Position numbers and translations under genes: made by a program. From DASXUX01 sp036504595 (GTDB lineage: Bacteria > Planctomycetota > SZUA-567 > H5-PLA8): a DNA stretch of 64,000 nt. The notes under the pieces are model-generated. The model had not been told where the DNA came from and ran no database searches. It saw nothing but the letters and a program-made list of their open reading frames with translations. Of the stretch, positions 17,453 to 24,681 are shown in pieces (the stretch's first letter is position 1; every line of letters starts with the position of its first letter). Where the stretch lies: the NCBI GenBank assembly GCA_036504595.1, contig DASXUX010000073.1, forward strand, positions 1 to 64,000, written 5' to 3'.

Positions 17453-17482
17453 AGGAGCCGCGCTCCGGTTCCTCGAGAGTGG

Positions 17483-17502
17483 CGCAATCCTCCCGGATTG
17501 CG
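17483..17502. repeat. Family C palindrome, copy 1
   Basis: CGCAATCCTCCCGGATTGCG, an 8-bp stem with a 4-base loop. It lies 30 bases after the URO-D-like gene. Copies follow at 17577, 19431 and 20656. Confidence 0.85.
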
Positions 17503-17576
17503 TGGCGTTCGCTTCCGCTCCCACGCGACCGAACCACAAACCATGAACTACAAACCACGAACCACGAACCGACCTC

Positions 17577-17596
17577 CGCAATCCAGGAGGATTGCG
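17577..17596. repeat. Family C palindrome, copy 2, abutting the beta-helix stop
   Basis: CGCAATCCAGGAGGATTGCG. On the minus strand the flanking GTAG provides the TAG stop of the beta-helix gene at 17597-17599. A heptad-like run (CCACGAA units, about 17531-17571) lies between copies 1 and 2. Confidence 0.85.
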
Positions 17597-19204
17597 CTAC
17601 TCTTCATACGCTCCAATGTCTGGTGCCTTCCCCTTGAAGTAGTGCCCTTCACATCCAGGCAGCGGCTTTCCGTCGCGAATCGTTGACAGATCGAGGCCCG
17701 CATCGATCGCCGGACTGCCGGGCAGCGGATGGTACTCCTTCGAAAGCGCGATCTCCTCAACGTAAAGCGAGTGCTGGTCTTTCGCGCGATCCTCCGGCCA
17801 GGGTTTGCCGCCGCCAACGACCAGATTGTAGTCGGCCGTGAAGTTGAGCGGCGCATTCACCTTATGATTGGCGAAAAATCCCTTCGTCACGCAAAGGTTG
17901 TTATAGTAGTGCCACTTCGGCGCGCCGATCTGGTGCCCGCCTTTGCTGAAGCTGCTGTAGATCATGGCCGCGCTGCCGCCGACGATCGTGTTGTGATAGA
18001 CGTAGCCTTCGGCCGGCGAATCGTCCATGCTGTACCAGATGTTGAACGGCGATCCGTCCACCAGCAGATTGCGGTAAATGTAGACTGGCCCGATGCGCGG
18101 CAGCTTGAAGCGCAGCCCGCCGTGAGTTTGCCGCAGGATGTTGTGATGGACCTTCACGTCGATGCAGCCGACGCCCAATTCCATGCCTGAATCGCGCGTG
18201 TTCTCGATCACGTTGTCCCAGATCTCCGTGCCTTTGCCGTGATCGGGATTGGCCAGCGGCACGTCCAGCGACTCGACGCCTGAATCTCCGATGTTGATGC
18301 CATCGAAGGTCTCAAAGACGTGATTGGCGTGAATTCGGTTGCCAACTCCCGCCCGGACCAGATCGATCCCGACGCGGTCGTAGTAGCCGACCTTCTTGTG
18401 AATCTGCCAGACCTCGTAGCGCTCCTTGGGCTCCAGCGGTTTCCAGTCCTCATATGCGCCGCGAAAAATCTCGTTCTTCTCGATGAGGCACTCGCTGGCC
18501 TCGCCGCCGATGAGCACGCCATGTTTTTCCCACGGCCCGATCGTGCTGTTTGAAATCGTGCAGCGCGAGGCCTTCTCACGCAGTTCCACGCCGGTATAGC
18601 CGTGAGCCAGGGTCAAGCCCGTGACGCTCACCTCCGCCGCGCCGCGGATGGAAATGACCGGCTCCTTGCTCCAGAGAATCGTCCACGTCAGCTTCTCTGG
18701 CGACGCATCGTCGGCCAGGTGCAGGTAAATCTTCTTTTCCGGCGCGTGATACATCCACAGAGCGCGCACGTACGTAAACTTGCTCTTCGGCGTGCCTGTC
18801 GCCAGAAGCGTTTTCCAAAACCACTCCCCTTCTTCGTTCGCGCGCCGCGAGTCGATCTCCGCCAGAATCTTCCCGTCCAGCATCAGCGCGCGCGACCTGT
18901 CGGGCACCTTCGCTCCATAAACGCCCTTCCCGATCGCCGTTTCCGCCGTCCACTGCGGCGCAAACGCTTCGGAAGGATCGATCACCGCCCCCGCCTCGCC
19001 GCTCAGCTTCAGCGTCTTGGTGATGACCAGCGTCTCGCGATAAACGCCCTTCTTAATGAGCAGCGAATCGCCGGCCGCCGCGGACTCAATGGCCTTGGCG
19101 AGAACAGGACGCCCGTTGGGATCGGGCTCGACCGTGATCTCGCGGGCGTGAATGGTCGCGGAGGCGGCAAAGAGGATCAGAAAAGCAATTGTGTAGATGC
19201 GCAT
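17597..19204 (-). CDS. Secreted right-handed parallel beta-helix protein
   Basis: The protein has 535 residues. ATG 19204 was chosen because it gives a proper signal peptide (MRIYTIAFLILFAASATIHA); a TTG 8 codons upstream is less likely. After REITVEPDPNGRPVLAKAIESAAAGDSL comes a right-handed beta-helix with repeated turns such as GVELREKASRCTISNSTIG, HGVLIGGEASECLIEKNEIF and HANHVFETFDGINIGDSGVES. This is the fold of pectate-lyase-like polysaccharide lyases and carbohydrate-binding surface proteins. Catalytic residues cannot be assigned. TATTAT lies five bases before the ATG, so the mRNA leader may be very short or the promoter further up. The stop TAG comes from a family C repeat. Confidence 0.82.
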   Translation of the reverse strand: MRIYTIAFLILFAASATIHAREITVEPDPNGRPVLAKAIESAAAGDSLLIKKGVYRETLVITKTLKLSGEAGAVIDPSEAFAPQWTAETAIGKGVYGAKVPDRSRALMLDGKILAEIDSRRANEEGEWFWKTLLATGTPKSKFTYVRALWMYHAPEKKIYLHLADDASPEKLTWTILWSKEPVISIRGAAEVSVTGLTLAHGYTGVELREKASRCTISNSTIGPWEKHGVLIGGEASECLIEKNEIFRGAYEDWKPLEPKERYEVWQIHKKVGYYDRVGIDLVRAGVGNRIHANHVFETFDGINIGDSGVESLDVPLANPDHGKGTEIWDNVIENTRDSGMELGVGCIDVKVHHNILRQTHGGLRFKLPRIGPVYIYRNLLVDGSPFNIWYSMDDSPAEGYVYHNTIVGGSAAMIYSSFSKGGHQIGAPKWHYYNNLCVTKGFFANHKVNAPLNFTADYNLVVGGGKPWPEDRAKDQHSLYVEEIALSKEYHPLPGSPAIDAGLDLSTIRDGKPLPGCEGHYFKGKAPDIGAYEE

Positions 19205-19274
19205 GCTTATAATACACCGGCAGCGCAAACGGAATCAAATTGCGGGATCGCCAGCAGCGAGATAGGATACCCGT

Positions 19275-19430
19275 ATGAAGAAGGAAGCTCGATATGTTTA
19301 TTGGCAGGATGGCAAGATGTGGCTGGGCTATCTGGAGGAGTTCCCTGACTACATGACGCAGGGCCGGACCCAGAAGGAACTTCAGGAAAATCTCAAAGAT
19401 ATCTACGACGACCTGACCAGCGGAAAGTAG
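19275..19430 (+). CDS. HicB-like antitoxin, probably C-terminally clipped
   Basis: The protein has 51 residues: MKKEARYVYWQDGKMWLGYL, EEFPDYMTQGRTQKELQENL, KDIYDDLTSGK. This matches the small HicB-type RNase-H-like antitoxin domain (YxYWQDGxMWxGYLEEFPDY and TQGxTxxELxENLxDIYxDL). As I recall family members they continue about 8-15 residues beyond SG; here the stop TAG is the first half of a family C palindrome (GTAGCGCAATCC). No HicA (YcfA) toxin is adjacent. It is therefore an orphan and possibly inactive, although the domain core is intact. Confidence 0.65.
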   Translation: MKKEARYVYWQDGKMWLGYLEEFPDYMTQGRTQKELQENLKDIYDDLTSGK

Positions 19431-19450
19431 CGCAATCCTCTTGGATTGCG
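19431..19450. repeat. Family C palindrome, copy 3, providing the hicB stop
   Basis: CGCAATCCTCTTGGATTGCG, preceded by GTAG. The TAG is the stop codon of the HicB-like frame. Confidence 0.85.
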
Positions 19451-19490
19451 TCCGCCCTCTACGCTTCGAGAGGGTCTTGTGAGCATGCCG

Positions 19491-20606
19491 TCACTTCAGT
19501 TTTCGCCCGTCTGCGGGCGTTCTTAGATCGCTGCCACAGCCGGGACACCACCAGTGCGAACCTCTGTTCTTCATCGGCTCACCGCACTCCAGGCAGCATT
19601 CCACGCGGTCTGCCTTGGGCGTGTAACTCCCGCTCGCGAGTCGTTCAAGAAGCCGTTGCGACTTCTTGTGCCCAAGCTGAGCGGCTTTGCGCAGGTACTT
19701 TGCGCCATCTCTGCGGCGATGCCAGCAAAACATAAGGTCGTATCCCAGGAAAAACAGGTGCCAGGGATTGTCGGGTTCAAGTTTCACCCCCATCTTCAGG
19801 AGATGCTTTGCGCGATCGAGGTCGCGACGATGTTTAGCCAGCATGTTCCCGAAATGCGAGTGCGCCAGCGCGCTGTCTGGCCAGATCTTCAGTGCCGCCT
19901 CATATTGAACCGTGGCGGCATCAATCTCGCTTTGTGCTTCCAGCAAGTTTGCCAAATAAATCCTGGACCATCCATACTCCGGATTGAGGCGGACAGACCT
20001 CTCAAGTAGCTGTCTCGCTTCATCCCCCTGCGTGCCGGTGCAGTACAGTGCATAGCCGAGTTCCGCCAGCGCCAATGCATAGTCCGGATCCTTCTTGATC
20101 GCTTCTCTGAAATGCGCAATCGCCTTTTCGTATTCGCGGCGCAGGCTATAGTGACATCCCAGATTGTAGTGGGCCTCCTCATAGTCCGGTTCAATCGTTA
20201 GCGCCTGCTGATACGCAGCGATGGCCTCGTCACCACGGTTTTGCGCGCTGATCACTAAGCCGAGAAATACCCACGTCGTCACGCGCACATCGAGAGCCAG
20301 AGATTCACGAAACGCTGTTTCCGCCCGCGGCCAATCCTCTTGATCCTGGTAGCACCGGCCGATCAACTGCTGCGCCGTCGCGCGATCCTTTGGCGTCCCC
20401 GACACATGAGCCGCGGCGTCTCTGGATTCATCAAAACGCTTTAGGTGCATGAGCGCCTGTGCACACAGAATCCACGCCTCGTCCCATGTGGGATTGAGTT
20501 GCGTGCACTTCCTGTACAACCACGATGCGCGCGCAAGATCGCCTGATTCCTCGGCGGCGACAGCACGATCAAAGATTTCCTGGTTATTCGACATAGCGCG
20601 GCCCAT
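19491..20606 (-). CDS. TPR protein with C-terminal zinc ribbon
   Basis: The protein has 371 residues from ATG 20606; ATG 20594 (MSNNQEIFDRAVAAEESGDL) is equally possible, since no strong ribosome site separates them. About eight TPR units run from residue 10 to 320 (for example EEAHYNLGCHYSLRREYEKAIAHFREAIKKDPDY). The C-terminus is a zinc ribbon, CLECGEPMKN...WWCPGCGSDL, that is likely to bind one Zn ion. There is no signal peptide, so it should act in the cytosol as an adaptor. Its Trp/Cys-rich C-terminus and lower GC third-codon use (AAT, CAA) differ a little from its neighbours. Confidence 0.8.
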   Translation of the reverse strand: MGRAMSNNQEIFDRAVAAEESGDLARASWLYRKCTQLNPTWDEAWILCAQALMHLKRFDESRDAAAHVSGTPKDRATAQQLIGRCYQDQEDWPRAETAFRESLALDVRVTTWVFLGLVISAQNRGDEAIAAYQQALTIEPDYEEAHYNLGCHYSLRREYEKAIAHFREAIKKDPDYALALAELGYALYCTGTQGDEARQLLERSVRLNPEYGWSRIYLANLLEAQSEIDAATVQYEAALKIWPDSALAHSHFGNMLAKHRRDLDRAKHLLKMGVKLEPDNPWHLFFLGYDLMFCWHRRRDGAKYLRKAAQLGHKKSQRLLERLASGSYTPKADRVECCLECGEPMKNRGSHWWCPGCGSDLRTPADGRKLK

Positions 20607-20655
20607 CAGCGTGCATCAATCTGGTGCCGTATTCTACCCTTTAGGAGGCAAGAAA

Positions 20656-20709
20656 CGCAATCCAGGAGGATTGCGCTACTTCGCCGCTCCCTTACGGTCG
20701 CGGTTCTGA
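20656..20709. repeat. Family C copy 4 joined to family D copy 2
   Basis: CGCAATCCAGGAGGATTGCG (20656-20675) followed after eight bases by the D element (20684-20709). On the minus strand CAGAACCGCGACCGTAAGGG supplies the last residues (SEPRP) and TAA stop of the HEAT gene; the C palindrome comes next and may serve as its transcript end. Confidence 0.85.
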
Positions 20710-22959
20710 TGGCGCCGGCACATTCGGCGTATCATACACCTCCAATTCCCGTATCCCCGGCGATTGCCCATAGTACCCCGTGATCTTCAGCTCCAGCTTT
20801 TCGCAGAGCGTCGTCGGCAGCGGCACGACCAGCAAATTGTTTTCATAGACGGCTCCGCGCACTTCCTTCACCACTTTGCCATCGCAGACCACGTCGAAAT
20901 CCTTCGGCGCATAATTGTGGTGAGCGAAGCCCATGATCCGCAACGCGCAGACCGTTACCTTGTTTGGCCAGGCCAATTGCAGGCGGTAGAGGTTCTGCCC
21001 GTCCGTCTCGTCCCAGTAGGTTTTCGGATCGCCATCGATCGCCGCCGACGGCGGGCCGCTCTGGCCGTCCGGCTGCAATCCGTCCAGGTTTGTCGCCGTC
21101 GCGCTGCGAGCGAGATTCGTGGCCTTCAGTGGCCGCTCCAGCGCCGTCTTCAGCATCGCCTTTTCTTCGTCGCGCTTGGCCACGCCCGCCGCCTGAGCCA
21201 GAAGCTCCTTCGCTTTGTCCGGATGGAAGAATCCCGGCGTCGTCGCCAGTCGCAGCAGTCCGCGCAGCGCCAGCACGTGATGCGTCAGGTTCTCGTCCTT
21301 GCCGGCGATCGCGAGCAACTCCGGCGCCGCCTCCGGCCCCGCCCAATCCGCGATGCTCCGCACCGCCGCGTCGCGCACGGCTTCGTCCGCGTTCTTCAGT
21401 TCCCCGCGCACCGCATCCAACGCCTTCGCTCCACCGATGCGCCCCAGCATGCGCAAGATCGAGAGCCGCTGCGGGACTGCGCCGGCGGCGCCCAACGCCG
21501 CAATCAGCGGCTCGGCGGGCGAGGCGCCCGCCGCTCCTTCTGTAGGAGCCCCGGGCGCCCCCGCCCGGGTTGCGCGGCATAGCGCCAGAATCCCTGTCTC
21601 CAGCACGCCGCGCTCGTTCTCTGACTGCAATCTGCCGAGCAACGCAAACATCGCCGGCACATCCTGCGCGCCGGCCATCGTTCGCACGCCTTCCAGAGCC
21701 GCAGAGCGCACGCCGGCGTCCGCGCTGGTCGCCAGTTCCATCATCGCCGGCAACGCCTTCGCACAGCGCCGCCCCGTCAGAGCCACCAGCGCCAGCTTCG
21801 CCGCTTTCGGCTCCGGCTTCTTTGCGGCCTCCAGCAACGCTTCGTCGGCCACAGCATCTTTCAGCTTGCCCAGCGCGCTCTGCACTTCCTTCGCGTCCGC
21901 GTCACTCTTTTCCGAAGCCAGCAAGAGTGCCGGCACTTCGGCCGCTCCCCCAGCCCGCCCCAGCGCGCCGATCGCCGCCAGTCGCACTTCGGCGTTTTCG
22001 CTTTGCAGAGATTTCAGCGCCGCCGGCAAAACGGCTTTTCCTTCCGCTAGAGCCAGAATCACCAATTGCTGCTCCGGCTCCAACGCCGCGAAATCCCCGA
22101 GCACCTTACCGAACAGTTCCGGGTCTTTCGATTCGGCCAGTATCTGAACCGCCGCTGTTTGAATCTTCCGGTTCTTGTCTTTGATCGCACTCGACAGCGC
22201 CACAACCGCCTGCGTCTTATCCGTCAGCGCCAGCCCGCGCAGCCCGGCAATCTTCACCGCCGTGGTCTCGCCATCCTTCCACATCAGACCATACAACGCG
22301 CCCGCGTCCGCCGTTCCATCAGCCATCGCTCGGTCAGCGCAGTGCAGCAGAGCTTGCCAGCGCACCGCTTTATTCTCGTCGGAAACCTTCGCGCTCTTCA
22401 GCGCCGCAATGGCCTCACCCCCGCCGATCCGGCCCAGGCCGTAAATCGCCGAGTGCGCCACTTTTGTGTCCGCATCAGCCATCAGCCCCGCCAGCAAGGC
22501 CACCGCCTTCTTGTCGCCTCTGAAGCCAAGCGTCTGCGCAACCGTGCCTTTGATTTCGCCGCTGAGTTTCGGCAAGGCGTCGCGCAAAACGTCATCGGCC
22601 TTCGAACCCGCAATGCTCTGCAGCGCGATGCACGCTCGCACGCCAAGATCCTTGTCCGCAAGCAGCGCCGCGAGCGGCGCCACCGACGCTTCCGACCCCA
22701 GTTCGCGCAGCTTCCAGATCACCCAGACCTTGCAGTCGTGCGAGGCGTTGGCGTCTTGCAGCGCCTTGATGAGTTTAGCTTCGATGTCCTTGGTCTGCTC
22801 CGGCGTGGCCGCCCGCGCCGCCGCGTCAATCGCCAGCATCGGCGCGCGCTTCTGCCCCAGCTTGTAGCTGAGAATCTCCGCGTAAGGATCGGCCTCGCCC
22901 GCCCACGCCATCGCCGCGGCACAGGAAGCTAGAACCAAACCGAGATGTCGAATGCTCAT
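20692..22959 (-). CDS. Secreted HEAT-repeat protein with a C-terminal discoidin domain
   Basis: The protein has 755 residues. ATG 22959 was chosen because AAGGAG sits six bases upstream and a signal peptide follows (MSIRHLGLVLASCAAAMAWA); extension further upstream would translate a heptad repeat. Residues about 30-600 are HEAT/PBS-lyase-type helical repeats (CIALQSIAGSKADDVLRDALPKLSG and similar). From about 610 an F5/8 type C domain follows: LARSATATNLDGLQPDG, AAIDGDPKTYWDET, YRLQLAWPNKVTVCALRIMG, IRELEVYDTPN. It is an extracytoplasmic scaffold with a glycan-binding end. A GC-rich palindromic insert (RAGAPGAPTEGAAGASPAEP) lies near residue 480. The last residues come from a family D repeat. 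Confidence 0.85.
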   Translation of the reverse strand: MSIRHLGLVLASCAAAMAWAGEADPYAEILSYKLGQKRAPMLAIDAAARAATPEQTKDIEAKLIKALQDANASHDCKVWVIWKLRELGSEASVAPLAALLADKDLGVRACIALQSIAGSKADDVLRDALPKLSGEIKGTVAQTLGFRGDKKAVALLAGLMADADTKVAHSAIYGLGRIGGGEAIAALKSAKVSDENKAVRWQALLHCADRAMADGTADAGALYGLMWKDGETTAVKIAGLRGLALTDKTQAVVALSSAIKDKNRKIQTAAVQILAESKDPELFGKVLGDFAALEPEQQLVILALAEGKAVLPAALKSLQSENAEVRLAAIGALGRAGGAAEVPALLLASEKSDADAKEVQSALGKLKDAVADEALLEAAKKPEPKAAKLALVALTGRRCAKALPAMMELATSADAGVRSAALEGVRTMAGAQDVPAMFALLGRLQSENERGVLETGILALCRATRAGAPGAPTEGAAGASPAEPLIAALGAAGAVPQRLSILRMLGRIGGAKALDAVRGELKNADEAVRDAAVRSIADWAGPEAAPELLAIAGKDENLTHHVLALRGLLRLATTPGFFHPDKAKELLAQAAGVAKRDEEKAMLKTALERPLKATNLARSATATNLDGLQPDGQSGPPSAAIDGDPKTYWDETDGQNLYRLQLAWPNKVTVCALRIMGFAHHNYAPKDFDVVCDGKVVKEVRGAVYENNLLVVPLPTTLCEKLELKITGYYGQSPGIRELEVYDTPNVPAPSEPRP

Positions 22960-22977
22960 CGTAATCTCCTTGCTACG

Positions 22978-23166
22978 GAATGATGAATGATGAATGCGGA
23001 ATGATGAATGAGGATTGCAACAGGCATCGCCATCCATATCCATTACTCCCAAACGCGCTACCGCGACGTCCTCCGAAGTGCTGGGTGGCGAATGCCGAAT
23101 AAGGCCCTGAACACCTTGCTCATCGCAAGCCTCATTCATCATTCATCATTCGGCATTCATCATTTC
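22978..23166. repeat. Heptad inverted repeat (ATGATGA type) with a wide loop
   Basis: Left arm GGAATGATGAATGATGAATG and on to 23013; right arm CATTCATCATTCATCATTCG (about 23130-23165). The loop of about 110 bases holds no gene. The element fills the space between the HEAT gene and the second oxidoreductase. Confidence 0.8.
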
Positions 23167-24444
23167 CTACAGGTGAAACGGACTCCGCATCCCGCGCGTG
23201 AGCAACTGCGAAGCTCCCGCGTCGCCGACGATCACTTCCTTCTTGTTGTCCCACTTGATCTTCCGGCCGGTCATGATCGCGATCATGCTGAGTTGTGTCA
23301 CGGTGTCGGAGAGCACCGCCGCCTCGACGTGCGAGACCGGCTTGCGCCGCGAACGCACGCAGTCCAGGAAGTTGCCCATGTGATGCCGGCTTTCGGTGAG
23401 GTGAATCTCCGACGGCCCGATCTTCTCCTGCATCAGCGAAACCGGCTCGGTCTTCAGTCCGCCACGGCTGATGGAGACTTTGCCTTTTTCGCCCGTGAAA
23501 ACAGTCAGGTCACCTCCATCTTTGAAGGTGAAGTCCTTCCCATCGGCAAACTTCCCGCGTACGTTCCACTTCATGCAGCAGTCGTAAAGTCCTTCGGTCG
23601 GGTAAACGCCTGTGCCTTCGAACTCCACCGGCACCGCATCCGGCACGTCGCCCAAACCCCAGGCCATCACGTCCAGCGGGTGAGCGCCCCAGCCGCCAAT
23701 GAACCCCAGGCAGTTGTCCCACACAAACCACGACCCCGAGCTGGTGCAGCGGTCCTTCGTGTACGGGCTGTACGGCGCCGGCCCCAGCCACATGTCGTAA
23801 TCAAAACCTTCCGGCACGGGAATCGGCTCCGTCGATCCGCCCGACCCGCCGCCCGGCGCGACCACATCCACCGACAGCAGCTTTCCAATTCGTCCGTTGA
23901 GCACCAGTTCGCATCCGAAGCGCACGTGCGGCATCGAACGCTGCTGTGTTCCATACTGGAACACGCGCCCGTAGCGCTGAACCGCGTCGCGAATCGCGAG
24001 ATCCTGCTCCACGCTAAGGCCCAGCGGCTTTTCGACGTACACGTCCTTCCCCGAGCGAGTCGCCATGATCGCCGCCGGCACGTGCCAGTGGTCCGGCGTG
24101 GCGATGACGACCGCATCGATGTCGTCGCGAGCGAGCATCTCGCGCAGGTCGCGATAGGGCTTGCACACGTCGCCGCCGTAACGCTTGTTCAGATTCGCCG
24201 CATTTCCTTCGCGCCGTTCCTTGAAACAGTCGCAGATGCCCACGACCTGCACGTTGCCGTGCCCGGACGACTCACCCAAGAGGCCGCCGCCGCGCCCGCC
24301 GACGCCAATGTGCGCCACCGTCACGCGGTTGCTCGGCGCATCGCCGCCAAACACCGAGGACGGCACAATCGCCGGAAACCCAAGCACCGCGCCGATGCCA
24401 GCCGCTTTTGTGAGGAAACTGCGACGAGTCAATTCCTTCTTCAT
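23167..24444 (-). CDS. Tat-exported Gfo/Idh/MocA-family oxidoreductase (second paralogue)
   Basis: The protein has 425 residues, with GGAG seven bases before ATG 24444. A twin-arginine signal TRRSFLTKAAGIGAVLGFPA is followed by the Rossmann motif VAHIGVGGRGGGLLGES, then IDAVVIATPDHWH and EKPLGLSVEQD with the conserved Lys. The C-terminal domain contains GTQQRSMPHVRFGCELV, GPAPYSPYTKDRC and GGWGAHPLDVMAWGLGD. It is an NAD(P)-dependent periplasmic sugar oxidoreductase by family; the substrate is unknown. It differs considerably from the 12971 paralogue outside the core motifs. The upstream HEAT/discoidin gene has the same orientation and lies downstream in transcription, so the two could form an operon. 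Confidence 0.9.
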   Translation of the reverse strand: MKKELTRRSFLTKAAGIGAVLGFPAIVPSSVFGGDAPSNRVTVAHIGVGGRGGGLLGESSGHGNVQVVGICDCFKERREGNAANLNKRYGGDVCKPYRDLREMLARDDIDAVVIATPDHWHVPAAIMATRSGKDVYVEKPLGLSVEQDLAIRDAVQRYGRVFQYGTQQRSMPHVRFGCELVLNGRIGKLLSVDVVAPGGGSGGSTEPIPVPEGFDYDMWLGPAPYSPYTKDRCTSSGSWFVWDNCLGFIGGWGAHPLDVMAWGLGDVPDAVPVEFEGTGVYPTEGLYDCCMKWNVRGKFADGKDFTFKDGGDLTVFTGEKGKVSISRGGLKTEPVSLMQEKIGPSEIHLTESRHHMGNFLDCVRSRRKPVSHVEAAVLSDTVTQLSMIAIMTGRKIKWDNKKEVIVGDAGASQLLTRGMRSPFHL

Positions 24445-24681
24445 TTGGATGCTCCTTCTAAACGCGGCGTGACGAGTGACGAGTGATCTGGCTCTTGTCG
24501 CAAGCCGCTCTATGCATCACCCGTTCCTGTGCGTGATCTTATAACCCGCACCGCCACGGTCTGATCTTCCGTTTTCATTCAGTGGTAGAATTCAAACAGC
24601 TAGCGGCGCAATCGCCTCAGTTGAGCAAGGCGTCCCCAGATTCCAGACTCCAGACTCCAGACTCCAGACTCTAGACTCGCG
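24445..24681. repeat. Intergenic heptad runs (GACGAGT and CAGACTC types)
   Basis: A GACGAGT doublet (24470-24484) precedes CTTGTCGCAAG, and a single-arm run of CAGACTC heptads (24641-24677) ends just before the 642-aa gene. No gene is seen. Confidence 0.6.

Noticed and set aside
23008..24486. 492-codon plus-strand frame
   Set aside because: Exactly antisense to the Tat-exported oxidoreductase at 23167, whose motifs are unambiguous.
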